Assembly (NCBI RefSeq): GCF_900102345.1
Contig: NZ_FNKB01000001.1
Location: 2,356,001 to 2,420,000, forward strand
Source: Leucobacter chromiiresistens
GTDB taxonomy: Bacteria; Actinomycetota; Actinomycetes; Actinomycetales; Microbacteriaceae
DNA: 64,000 nt
Direction: 5' to 3'
Part shown: one piece after another, positions 9,517-18,168 of the stretch
Numbering within the stretch: the first letter of the stretch is position 1
Layout of the letters: each line of letters starts with the position of its first letter
Notes under the pieces: generated by a model
Database searches by the model: none
Told to the model about the DNA's origin: nothing
The model's input: the letters and a program-made list of their open reading frames with translations, nothing else
Position numbers and translations under genes: made by a program

Positions 9517-9919
9517 ACTGAGTCCGTGGGCGCGGAAGTCGCAGGGCCAGAACGCGCACCGCGCGTTCTACGCCGGCTACATCACGTCCGCGGCCTGGTA
9601 TCGAAGGCGCGAGCAGTGGGCGAAGGACGAGGAGGCCCGCATCGCCCCGGCGCAGATCATGTGCCGGGGCGGGTGCGGGAAGCCGTGGCGCGTGGACCGT
9701 GACGATCTGCATCACTGCGACTACCGGAGCCTCGGAGATGAGGCGCATGAGGATCTCTGGGCGATGTGCCGAACCTGTCACACGCAGCTGCACGACCTGC
9801 TCGAATCGTCGCGCTCCTGGAGGAGGCTACCGAAGCGGCAAGCGAACCGGCAGGCGATCGCGGTACTCACGCACCGCGGCACCGCAGTGTCGCCTCGCGC
9901 CTTGGGCAGGTACCTCTGA
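9509..9919 (+). CDS. HNH-like zinc protein
   Basis: A protein of 136 residues. The centre has two Cys groups (CRGGCGK and CRTCH) framing a DLHHCDY motif, the pattern of HNH/McrA-type zinc folds with two His near a treble clef. The ATG at 9509 lies inside the end of the coupling-protein gene; an earlier in-frame start at 9497 is also possible. It is the last gene of the mating-pore operon. Nuclease activity is plausible from the fold but not established. Confidence 0.6.
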   Translation: MRELSPWARKSQGQNAHRAFYAGYITSAAWYRRREQWAKDEEARIAPAQIMCRGGCGKPWRVDRDDLHHCDYRSLGDEAHEDLWAMCRTCHTQLHDLLESSRSWRRLPKRQANRQAIAVLTHRGTAVSPRALGRYL

Positions 9920-10270
9920 CCCGGTGAATATGCGTCTGGGGCATCCGCGCGCTCTGACTTGCCCAGCGCTCGCGGCGCTATCTACCCGGCTAGGTGGACG
10001 GTTTAGCACTCTACGACCACAGATCGGAGATTCACAATGCCTATGGCTGCGGTGGATCTGCACCTTCCGGGCACGAGCTGCGGGCTACGTTGAATCGCTT
10101 ACGCACGATGGTCGCTTATTGCTCGTCCCGGGCGAACAGCAAGTAGCAGCCACTATCCGCTGAGAGGAGTCGCATCAGACAGGATCGGCTTTTCATCATC
10201 CAAAAGGTTGAGCTTCAGTTCAATATTGTTCTCGATGCCGCACGAGCAACTTGCTGGTGGAGTTGATGGC
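9920..10270. other. Gene-free boundary between conjugation operon and efflux cassette
   Basis: About 350 bases without a credible gene, rRNA or tRNA. There is no clear terminator after the HNH-like gene. Composition is less GC-rich after about 10190, where the promoter of the MMPL gene should lie. This is the likely left junction of the efflux cassette, but I see no repeats marking it. Confidence 0.4.
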
Positions 10271-12370
10271 ATGGCAGATTCTCGTGCTCGTAGAGCTTTC
10301 TCCGACCGGCTGACTTCGCGCGGAGGCGCGTGGATCTCGCTCGGCCTTGTCTTGTTGATCATGGTCACCTTATTCGGCGCATTCGGGTCGGCGAAAGCGC
10401 CTGCGCGAAACGATCAGGCGCCGGCGGGTGCGGAGTCAACGCGCACAAGCGAGCTGATGGCCAAGTTCCCGAACGCGGACCGTCAGTCCGTTCTCGTCGT
10501 CGCGTCCCGCGATGACGGCGCGAAGCTCTCCGAAGGCGAGGTCGAAGGTCTCGAGGACCTCCTCCCCGTGCTCGACGCCCACGCCGATGCCGATGCGGAG
10601 CCGACCGGGCCAATGGTGAGCGATGACGGGAAGGCCGCGGTCCTGATCGCACCGATCAAGGTCGGTGTGACCAATACGGACACGGCGGAGGTGATTGAAG
10701 AACTGCGCACTGACATCGCCGGACACACTCCGACCGAAATGTCATTGTTGTTGACCGGCGGCCCGGCGTTCGGGGCGGATATCGCGGCTGCGTTCGAAGG
10801 CGCAGACTTCACGCTGCTGCTGGTGACGATCCTGATCGTCGCGGTCCTTCTCATCGTCACGTATCGGTCGCCGGTGCTGTGGCTGCTCCCCATCATTGCG
10901 GTCGGGCTCGCCGACGGGCTCGCGGGCCGCCTGACCGCCGCGGCAGGCGCGGCGTGGGATCTGCAGTTCGACGCGGGCATCATCAGCGTGCTCGTGTTCG
11001 GCGCAGGCACCAACTACGCGTTGCTGCTGATCTCGCGCTATCGGGAACAGCTCCAGTCGGACGAGAACCATCGCCATGCGCTCAGCACGGCATGGGCGAA
11101 AACCCTTCCCGCGATCCTCGCATCGAACGTGACAGTCGTGCTCGCGCTGCTGACACTTGTGCTCGCAGTGATCCCCGGCACGCACGGACTTGGGATCGCA
11201 TCCGCGATCGGGCTGCTGATCGCGCTCGGTGCTGTTCTATTGCTGCTGCCGCCGTTGCTGGCAGTGTGCGGGCGGAAAGTGTTCTGGCCGTTCGTACCCA
11301 AGCCGGGCGTCGCCCGCAAGCACGGCGGCGCATGGCGGAAAATCGCGAGGAGTGTCGTGAAGCGTCCCGTGGCGAGTCTCCTCGCAGGCGTCGCGCTGCT
11401 CGCGGTGATGGCGACCGGCCTGTTCGGGACCTCGGTGGGGCTCGATCAGATCGAGAAGTTCCGTGTCCAGTCGGAGTCCGCGGCCGGGCTGGAGGTTCTG
11501 TCGGGTCACTTCCCGCCTGGAGAGGCGCAACCGATCTTCATCGTCGCCGACAGCGCAGAGGCCGAGACCGTGGTCTCGACTGCGAGCGAAGTGGAAGGCG
11601 TAGTCCGCGTCCACCCGATCGGCACGACCGATGACAGGTCACTCACGAAAATCATGGTGACCAGCGAATACGCACCGAGCACTGAGGACAGTCTCACCCA
11701 GATCGCGGAGCTACGCGACGCAGTGCACGCGGTGCCGCGTGCGGATGCGGTCGTGGGCGGCGCGGTAGCCACCGATCTCGACGCGCGTACCGGGAACCAG
11801 CGGGACGTCTGGCGCGTCGCACCGCTCGTACTCGCGGTGAGCTTCCTCGTACTCCTGATCCTACTGCGCTCGATCGTCGCCCCTGTGTTGCTGCTCCTGG
11901 TGAACCTCGCCAGCGCGCTCGCTGCGATCGGCGCCGGTGCGTGGCTGAGCCGGGTACTGTTCGGTCAGCAGGCGCTCGATCTACAGGTACCGCTACTGGC
12001 GTTCCTGTTCCTCATCGCCCTCGGCATCGACTACACGATCTTCCTCGTGCACCGCGCCCGCGCCGAGGCCGCGCTCCGTGGCACGCGAGAAGGGATGGTT
12101 GAAGCAGTCGCCCATACCGGCAGCGTGATAACGAGCGCCGGCATCGTTCTCGCGGCGGTGTTCGCAGCGCTGGGCGTGCTGCCACTGGTCACACTCGGAC
12201 AGCTCGGCTTAATCGTCGGGGTCGGTGTGGTGGTCGACACGCTGGTGGTGCGCACGGTGATCGTTCCCGCGATCTTCACACTCGTCGGCGACCGCATTTG
12301 GTGGCCAGGAAAACCGGGCCGGGGAGAATTGACGCATGAGCATCGTGAATGCGCCGCTGATGCGCACTGA
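10271..12370 (+). CDS. MMPL-family RND transporter
   Basis: An inner-membrane proton-driven exporter of the MMPL class, which moves lipids or drugs. The chosen start, MADSRAR at 10271, has a GGTGGAG ribosome site; a start at 10208 would add 21 unlikely residues. The 699 residues form two repeats: one membrane helix, a large soluble loop (about 50-170), a cluster of five or six helices with an IISVLVFGAGTNYALLL segment, then a second set with FLFLIALGIDYTIFLVHRAR. The paired (G)xx(D/T)NY and GIDYT segments are the family's proton-relay sites. The histidine-kinase gene overlaps its end, so the pump is co-transcribed with its likely regulators. Confidence 0.9.
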   Translation: MADSRARRAFSDRLTSRGGAWISLGLVLLIMVTLFGAFGSAKAPARNDQAPAGAESTRTSELMAKFPNADRQSVLVVASRDDGAKLSEGEVEGLEDLLPVLDAHADADAEPTGPMVSDDGKAAVLIAPIKVGVTNTDTAEVIEELRTDIAGHTPTEMSLLLTGGPAFGADIAAAFEGADFTLLLVTILIVAVLLIVTYRSPVLWLLPIIAVGLADGLAGRLTAAAGAAWDLQFDAGIISVLVFGAGTNYALLLISRYREQLQSDENHRHALSTAWAKTLPAILASNVTVVLALLTLVLAVIPGTHGLGIASAIGLLIALGAVLLLLPPLLAVCGRKVFWPFVPKPGVARKHGGAWRKIARSVVKRPVASLLAGVALLAVMATGLFGTSVGLDQIEKFRVQSESAAGLEVLSGHFPPGEAQPIFIVADSAEAETVVSTASEVEGVVRVHPIGTTDDRSLTKIMVTSEYAPSTEDSLTQIAELRDAVHAVPRADAVVGGAVATDLDARTGNQRDVWRVAPLVLAVSFLVLLILLRSIVAPVLLLLVNLASALAAIGAGAWLSRVLFGQQALDLQVPLLAFLFLIALGIDYTIFLVHRARAEAALRGTREGMVEAVAHTGSVITSAGIVLAAVFAALGVLPLVTLGQLGLIVGVGVVVDTLVVRTVIVPAIFTLVGDRIWWPGKPGRGELTHEHRECAADAH

Positions 12371-13628
12371 CCAGGCGGGACCGGTAGCCGCCGGCGCCAC
12401 CGTGCGGGCGATGGAAATCGGCCAGTACCTCATCGCAGCCATCCTCACGCTGATCGGAGTGATCCGCGCCATCGGCGACGGTAGCCCGATTCCGGCTGCG
12501 ATAGTCGCGGGACTGGCGGTCCTCGCCTGGCATACGGCCGGCACGATCCTGCCGTCTCGGACCCGCTCCGGGCGAATCGCTGTGTGGTGGCTGGTCAGCT
12601 TCGCAGTGATCTGGATCGCAGCTGTCGCGGTCTCCCCCGAGTTCGTGTGGATCGCATTCCTGCTATGGCTGCTCGCCGGCCATCTGCTGCCCGTCCCGTG
12701 GGGGGTGTTGTTCTCCGGACTGGTACTCACGGTGGTGATCATCGCCCCAATATTGCATCACGGCATGACGAGCTACGCGAACGTGTTCGGGCCGCTCATC
12801 GGCGGTATCTTCGCGTATGGGATATCGCGCGGTTATCTCCAGCTTCTGCGAGATGCGGCTGAACGCGAGCGCCTGGTGGCCTCGCTCACGAGAGCGCAGC
12901 AGGAAATGGCCGATCTGCAGGACGAGCTCGCACTCGTTCAGCGCGAATCGGGTGCGGTCGCCGAGCGCACCCGCATCTCCCGCGATATCCACGACACGAT
13001 CGCTCAGGCGCTTTCCTCGATTCGGCTTCTCGCCCATGCCGGTGCGGCCCGCTCAGAGGACGCCGATGCTGTGCGAACCCTCGAACAGGTTGAGACATTG
13101 GCGGGAGACAGCCTCTCCGATGTGCGGCGCATTGTCGCCGCGCTCGCGCCCGCTGAGCTCGAGGACAACGCTCTCGCGGTGGCGCTTCGCCGCATGCTTG
13201 ACCGCGCGGAGAAGGAAATAGGCCTCCGCACGGAGTTGCACGTCGATGAGGCTCTCCCCGCGCTCTCTACCGAAGTTGAGGTCGCACTGCTGCGCACTGC
13301 ACAGTCCGCGCTCGCGAACGTGCGCCTGCACGCAGGGGCAAGCCGGGTCGTGATGAGTCTGATCGATTCGGGGTCCACGGTGCGGCTCGATCTCATCGAC
13401 GACGGCTCCGGATTCAACGTCCACAAATGGGAACAGACCATGGAATCTGGGTCGGGTACGTCGAGCTATGGTCTCAGATTCATGCGAGCGCGGCTTCGGG
13501 AACTCGGTGGCGGCCTCGACATCGAAAGTACGCCAGGTGTGGGAACCGCGATCTCGGTCCACCTGCCGCTCCACCCCATCACCACGACACAGGCTTCCAG
13601 TGAGCCGACCGCAGAGGAGACGCTATGA
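12336..13628 (+). CDS. Sensor histidine kinase, NarX/LiaS-like (HisKA_3)
   Basis: A protein of 430 residues. Five or so membrane segments (about 25-165) precede a coiled coil (about 170-205), a HisKA_3 dimerisation domain with the phospho-acceptor in SRDIHDTIAQ (His at about 219), and an HATPase domain with DDGSGF and the SYGLRFMRARL and GVGTAISV motifs. It phosphorylates the regulator encoded by the overlapping next gene. The short loops suggest it senses something in the membrane, as do LiaS-type kinases. The start overlaps the end of the MMPL gene by 35 bases. Confidence 0.9.
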   Translation: MSIVNAPLMRTDQAGPVAAGATVRAMEIGQYLIAAILTLIGVIRAIGDGSPIPAAIVAGLAVLAWHTAGTILPSRTRSGRIAVWWLVSFAVIWIAAVAVSPEFVWIAFLLWLLAGHLLPVPWGVLFSGLVLTVVIIAPILHHGMTSYANVFGPLIGGIFAYGISRGYLQLLRDAAERERLVASLTRAQQEMADLQDELALVQRESGAVAERTRISRDIHDTIAQALSSIRLLAHAGAARSEDADAVRTLEQVETLAGDSLSDVRRIVAALAPAELEDNALAVALRRMLDRAEKEIGLRTELHVDEALPALSTEVEVALLRTAQSALANVRLHAGASRVVMSLIDSGSTVRLDLIDDGSGFNVHKWEQTMESGSGTSSYGLRFMRARLRELGGGLDIESTPGVGTAISVHLPLHPITTTQASSEPTAEETL

Positions 13629-14242
13629 CTACGACCGTGCTGCTCGTCGATGACCACCCGGTCGTCCGCAGCGGACTCCGCGCTGTCCTCGACACGGTCA
13701 CGGTGCAAATCGTTGGTGAAGCTGCCACCGGTGAAGAAGCTCTCACCCTCGCCGCCCACGTGCACCCCGACGTCGTGCTTTGTGACTTGCGCCTCGGTGC
13801 AGGCATGGACGGAATCCAGACCACCGCGGCGCTTCGCGCTCTCGACCCGGCCCCGTCCGTGCTCATCCTCACCACCTTCGACCGCGACGCCGAGGTCCTT
13901 GGCGCGATCGAAGCCGGAGCCGCCGGCTACCTCCTCAAAGATGTCGCGCCCGAAGTAATCATCGAGGGTATCCACCGCGCTGCCAAGGGAGACATGTTCC
14001 TCGCCCCCGGCATCGCGTGCCGTGTCTTGCAGGGCATGCGGAACCCGCTGCCGCGCCTCACCGAAAGGGAGCTCGAGGTGTTGCGGCTCATGTCGACGGG
14101 CGCGGCGAACAAGGACATAGCCCGCGCCCTGTTCGTCACTGAAGCGACCGTGAAGAGCCATATCGCGCACATCTTCACGAAGCTCAACGTCGACAGCCGC
14201 TCCCGCGCAATCCACCTCGCCCAGGAAACCGGCCTCATCTAA
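13625..14242 (+). CDS. Response regulator, NarL/LuxR family
   Basis: A protein of 205 residues. The receiver domain (about 1-120) has the DD pair near residue 9, the phospho-acceptor Asp54 in VLCDLRLG and the Lys in YLLKD. The LuxR-type HTH (about 140-203) has LTERELEVLRLM and IARALFVTEATVKSHI. The ATG overlaps the kinase stop. It presumably controls this six-gene cassette; no operator could be identified. Confidence 0.95.
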   Translation: MTTTVLLVDDHPVVRSGLRAVLDTVTVQIVGEAATGEEALTLAAHVHPDVVLCDLRLGAGMDGIQTTAALRALDPAPSVLILTTFDRDAEVLGAIEAGAAGYLLKDVAPEVIIEGIHRAAKGDMFLAPGIACRVLQGMRNPLPRLTERELEVLRLMSTGAANKDIARALFVTEATVKSHIAHIFTKLNVDSRSRAIHLAQETGLI

Positions 14243-14283
14243 GCCCGCAGGTTTCATCCTCTGTTCGAAAGGAATCACCACTC

Positions 14284-14727
14284 TTGAATAAGCTCCTCAA
14301 CGCCGCCTTCATTTATATGCTGGTAGGCGTCGCCTCGGGCCTGTTCTATCGTGAGTTCACGAAACTCAACGACTTCCCCGAGGGGCAGTTCACCCAGCTC
14401 GGTCTCGCTCACACGCACCTGCTGACCCTGGGGTTCATGTTGCTGCTGATCGTGCTCGTCGTTGAGAGAGTCTTCGCGATCTCCCGCAGTCCGAAGCTGT
14501 TCGCCTGGTTCTTCTGGCTCTACAACGCCGGTGTGTTCATCACCTCTGCCACGCTCATCTGGCACGGCAGCCTCACCGTTCTCGGCCGGGAGTCGAACGC
14601 GATGATCGCGGGAATCGCGGGATTGGGGCACATCGCGATCACGGCGGGCATGATCGTGTTCTTCGTCGCTCTCCGCCGCGCAGTCACTGGCCGCACGCCC
14701 GCACCTGCTGAGTTCGCAACGGCCTGA
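14284..14727 (+). CDS. DUF2871 membrane protein
   Basis: A protein of 147 residues with four membrane helices and conserved His and Tyr residues (AHTHLLTLGFMLLL; FREF-type segment near residue 20), which matches DUF2871. The start is TTG at 14284 with a GAAAGGA ribosome site about 10 bases upstream; the frame has no better start. The His-rich helices recall small haem- or metal-binding membrane proteins, but no function is known. It lies between the regulator and the MFS exporter. Confidence 0.75.
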   Translation: MNKLLNAAFIYMLVGVASGLFYREFTKLNDFPEGQFTQLGLAHTHLLTLGFMLLLIVLVVERVFAISRSPKLFAWFFWLYNAGVFITSATLIWHGSLTVLGRESNAMIAGIAGLGHIAITAGMIVFFVALRRAVTGRTPAPAEFATA

Positions 14728-14729
14728 CG

Positions 14730-16397
14730 ATGGTTGTCGCACCGACCGTGCAGGAGAGCGCGCCGACCCGAAGGGATTGGCTCGGCCTCGCAGTCCTATC
14801 CATCGGGCTCGGCCTTATCGTGCTCGACGGCACGATCGTCGGCGTCGCGCTGCCGACAATCATCGTTGACTTGCATCTCGACCTCACCGAGGCGCAATGG
14901 GTGAACAGTCTCTACGCTGTGTTGCTCGCCGCTTTACTGCTCTCCACCGGAAATGTCGCGGACAGGTGGGGGCGCAAGCGACTATTTCTCGTCGGCCTCA
15001 TCGTGTTCGTCGCAGGCAGCTTGCTCGCAGCCGCCGGGTCGACCACGGCGATGCTGATCGGTGCACGCGCCGTGCAGGCGGTCGGGGCAGCATTCATCAT
15101 GCCCTCCACCCTCTCCACCGTCAACGCTGTCTTCCGGGGCAAGTACCGCGCTGCAGCGTTCGGCGTGTGGGGTGCGGTGATTTCCGGTGCAGCCGCCGTC
15201 GGCCCACTCGCCGGCGGCGCGCTCACCCAGTGGACCTCGTGGCACTGGATCTTTCTGGTGAACCTCCCACTCGGCGCCCTCGTGTTCGTCGGAGCGATCT
15301 TTACCGTGCCCGAGTCCCGCGGCAAAAAGACGCGCCCCGGTGTCGATGTCGACGGCGCGCTGCTCAGCGCCATCGGCTTCGGCGCGCTCGTGTTCGCCGT
15401 GATCGAAGGCCCTGATCTGGGCTGGTGGACCCCGAAGAACAATCTCACGGTCTTCGGATGGGTGTGGTCGAAAGATGCAGCAATATCTGCCGTGCCCGTC
15501 GCCTTCGGGATCGCCGCGATCGCTCTGGTTTTGTTCGTGGTCTGGGAGCGGCATCGCGAGAAGGTGCAGCGCGCCGCCCTGCTCGATCTCGGGCTGTTCT
15601 CGTTCTCCACGTTCTCCTGGGGGAACCTCACTGCCGCGATGGTCGCCGTCGGCGAGTTCGCGACCATTTTCGTCCTCCCGCTCTACTTCATCAACGCACT
15701 CGGCCTCGACGTAATGGGCGCCGGGCTCGTGCTCGCAGCGATGGCTGTTGGCGCGTTCCTCTCCGGCGCCGCAGCCCGGCACCTCGCCACGAAGTTCGGC
15801 GCGCCCGGAACCGTGCTCATCGGCTTGGGCCTCGAAGTCGCCGGCGTTCTCGCTCTAGCACTGCTCCTCGGGCCTGCGACCCCGGGTTGGCTCATCGCGA
15901 TCCCACTTACCGTCTACGGCCTCGGCCTCGGGCTCGCCTCCGCACAGCTCACCGGCACCGTCCTCCGGGACATTCCCGTCAATGTCTCCGGACAAGGATC
16001 GGCCACACAGAGCACCGTCCGACAGATCGGCTCCGCCCTCGGGACCGCATTTGCCGGAGCGACGCTCTCGATCTCCCTTGCGCTAACCCTCCCCACCGCC
16101 CTCACCCATGCCGGGATCACCGGCGCAGAGGCGGACTCGCTCGCGGATGCTACACGCCAGTCGGCAGGCACCACGATCATCCAGCTCCGCGAACAGGCGC
16201 GCAGTAGCAGTCTCCACGATCAAACCGTGACGGCTGCCGACGCCCTCACGATCGGAATCGCCAATGCGACCCGCTGGGCACTCCTGATCGCGACTGTATT
16301 TCTCGCGCTCGGATTCATCGGTGCCCTACGGCTGCGCCAAGCATCGGTTTCTACTCACATCAACTCGTCAGCACCAGAAGAGGTTCTACCGTCATGA
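14730..16397 (+). CDS. MFS exporter, DHA2 (14-helix) drug/H+ antiporter
   Basis: A multidrug-type efflux protein of 555 residues, the usual DHA2/QacA length. The family motif LDGTIVGVALPTI lies in helix 1, DRWGRKR between helices 2 and 3, and a GPLAGG motif C in helix 5. About 14 hydrophobic segments are visible. It starts 2 bases after the DUF2871 stop and its end overlaps the next gene, so it is in the same operon. The substrate cannot be predicted. Confidence 0.9.
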   Translation: MVVAPTVQESAPTRRDWLGLAVLSIGLGLIVLDGTIVGVALPTIIVDLHLDLTEAQWVNSLYAVLLAALLLSTGNVADRWGRKRLFLVGLIVFVAGSLLAAAGSTTAMLIGARAVQAVGAAFIMPSTLSTVNAVFRGKYRAAAFGVWGAVISGAAAVGPLAGGALTQWTSWHWIFLVNLPLGALVFVGAIFTVPESRGKKTRPGVDVDGALLSAIGFGALVFAVIEGPDLGWWTPKNNLTVFGWVWSKDAAISAVPVAFGIAAIALVLFVVWERHREKVQRAALLDLGLFSFSTFSWGNLTAAMVAVGEFATIFVLPLYFINALGLDVMGAGLVLAAMAVGAFLSGAAARHLATKFGAPGTVLIGLGLEVAGVLALALLLGPATPGWLIAIPLTVYGLGLGLASAQLTGTVLRDIPVNVSGQGSATQSTVRQIGSALGTAFAGATLSISLALTLPTALTHAGITGAEADSLADATRQSAGTTIIQLREQARSSSLHDQTVTAADALTIGIANATRWALLIATVFLALGFIGALRLRQASVSTHINSSAPEEVLPS

Positions 16398-16900
16398 CTA
16401 CGACAGAAAAACTCCGACCCGTCAGTCCGCGAATGCTCTTCAGAGGCTTCGCCGTCGCTGAAATGTTCACCTGGGCCGGTCTCATCATCGCGCTCATTCT
16501 CCGGGCATTTGAAGTCACGAACATCGTTCCGATCGCGGGAGGTATCCACGGGTTTGTCTTCCTCTGCTACTCAGCAAGCACGATTTTTGTCTGGGTGAAC
16601 CAGCGATGGCGTATTCGCCTTGGCATCACGGGCCTGCTGCTGGCGATCGTGCCGTTCGCTACGGTGCCGTTCGAAATTGTCGTTGATCGCAAAGGGCTGC
16701 TGGCCGGCGATTGGCGGCTCGCGCCCGGAGGTGAGACACCTCACGGTTTCGTCGAGCACGTCCAGGCCTGGGTGTTGCGGAATGTGCTTCTCTCGATCGT
16801 CCTGCTGATCGTTCTCGTCACCGTACTGTTCATAACCCTGCTGTGGGTCGGCCCCCCCGGTGCCCCGCGGATGAGAACATACGGCGGCGCTGACTTATAG
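16394..16900 (+). CDS. DUF3817 membrane protein
   Basis: A protein of 168 residues with four membrane segments. The DUF3817 pattern is visible: FRGFAVAEMFTWAGL in the first helix and GGIHGFVFLCY in the second. The C-terminal helix is an extra feature. The ATG overlaps the MFS stop. Members of this family often accompany exporters; the function is unknown. It is the last gene of the cassette. Confidence 0.75.
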   Translation: MTTTEKLRPVSPRMLFRGFAVAEMFTWAGLIIALILRAFEVTNIVPIAGGIHGFVFLCYSASTIFVWVNQRWRIRLGITGLLLAIVPFATVPFEIVVDRKGLLAGDWRLAPGGETPHGFVEHVQAWVLRNVLLSIVLLIVLVTVLFITLLWVGPPGAPRMRTYGGADL

Positions 16901-17256
16901 CAGCCGTGCTGCCTGCAAAAGCGGCCAAGAGCCGCGCAAGCTGGAACGGAGGTGTCCGGTAGATGTCTTCGCGACTTACATGCGCCGCGTGCTGAGCACG
17001 CCGAAGCAAGGGAGTTCATCTTTGCAACGCGTGGGCCGTCAAGATACGCGTTTACTGGCAGGAGAACACCAGAGTGTTGTCGCGAAGGTGAGGTTGGGCA
17101 GACGCCGCCCAGCACACTTTCTTTCTTCGGGAACCAGGCAAGGCGATGCAACGTTGAAGGCGCTCCAAGCGGGCGGAGCTATCCCGCATCGCTTGTGCGC
17201 GCCACAGCGCTTCTACCCATCGGGGGACGAAATAACCGATGAAGGGAAAGAAGCAC
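16901..17256. other. Gene-free boundary between efflux cassette and ICE gene
   Basis: About 350 bases with several weak overlapping reading frames but no protein-like composition. It ends in the ribosome site (AAGGGAAAG) of the next gene. This is probably the right junction of the efflux cassette; no flanking repeat was found by eye. Confidence 0.4.
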
Positions 17257-17979
17257 ATGGCAGCACCAGCAACCGTTTCGGAGCCGAGCATGCGACGAGA
17301 CATCGAGTGGGAGGCAGAGCACTTCCCGATCGCGCTCGCGGACCTGCAGGAGCGTCTGTCCGACCTCGAGGAGCACGTGTTCCTGAGCAGCGATGCGTCC
17401 AGGATCGTGCGGTCGGTCTGGCACGATCCGAAGCTCCAGGTGAGCGAGATCGGGGCGGAGTCGGCGCGCGTTCTGCGCGATCTCGGCACGCACGACGCAG
17501 TGGTGAAGTACGTCTCGAACGCGGCGGACACCCACTTCGGCGGCGCTCCGGCGATGCCGTGGGCGGAGTTCATCGCTACCCGTCTCGATCCGCGGCAGGT
17601 GGAGCCGCCGGCGCCGGAAGTCGACGTGTTCGCCGAGCTCGAGCATCTCGAGTTCTGGAAGCGGGTCGCCGAGCTGCGCGAGGCGGGGCGCATCAGTCTC
17701 GTGGCGGAGTCGAAGCTGCAGGACATGGCGCAGGACTCCACGGACCTCCGCGAGTTCAAGACGCGTCTGAACTACGGCGGCCCGCACCTCATGGACGCGG
17801 TCGAGCACCGGTACGTGTCGTCGGCGGTGGAGACGCCCGAGGGTCGTCGGCCGGAGACCTGGGCGGAGTCCAGCGCGTACGTTCGCGCGTTCGGCACGGA
17901 TGGGTACACGGCCCCCAGCGCTCAGCAACGCCAGCAGCAGGACCAGCAGCAGATGGAGGCTGCTCGCGCCGTCTCCTGA
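17257..17979 (+). CDS. Hypothetical ICE protein (duplicated as fragment at 51.8 kb)
   Basis: A soluble protein of 240 residues, rich in Glu/Ala/Arg, predicted mostly helical, with a Gln-rich tail (QQRQQQDQQQ). The start is the ATG at 17257, preceded by AAGGGAAAG; an ATG at 17239 is in frame but lies on this ribosome site. The last 97 codons are nearly repeated at 51759-52054. I do not recognise a family. Its presence inside the ICE and in a relic beyond the att site marks it as an ICE backbone gene. Confidence 0.65.
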   Translation: MAAPATVSEPSMRRDIEWEAEHFPIALADLQERLSDLEEHVFLSSDASRIVRSVWHDPKLQVSEIGAESARVLRDLGTHDAVVKYVSNAADTHFGGAPAMPWAEFIATRLDPRQVEPPAPEVDVFAELEHLEFWKRVAELREAGRISLVAESKLQDMAQDSTDLREFKTRLNYGGPHLMDAVEHRYVSSAVETPEGRRPETWAESSAYVRAFGTDGYTAPSAQQRQQQDQQQMEAARAVS

Positions 17980-18006
17980 TCCACGTCTCCGAGCGGGGGT
18001 CGCGCC
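17687..18006 (+). repeat. Copy A of ICE gene 3' end (matches 51759-52082)
   Basis: The stretch starting GGCGCATCAG is nearly identical to 51759 onwards through the stop codon and into the downstream hairpin. Differences are scattered substitutions and one 3-base length change in the Gln-rich tail. Similarity ends inside the terminator (GGGGGTCGCG remains, but the second arm is changed to CCGCGGCCCCC), suggesting a rearrangement just before the kinase gene. Confidence 0.85.
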
Positions 18007-18168
18007 TTCGGCCGCGGCCCCCAATCGAGCGCGCGGACAATTCAACGCTCGCGCTAACATTCTTTCACCACGTCTCACTCGATGACTTCAATCAATAACT
18101 ACTAGGTGCAGAAACGATAGTCACGACGTGGCGGTCTTCACACGTCACCTCTCGCTAACATATCGATC

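Noticed and set aside
18007..18168. A promoter or RNA gene before the kinase
   Set aside because: The damaged hairpin near 18000 is the remains of the ICE gene terminator; no -35/-10 pair or RNA fold was convincing.
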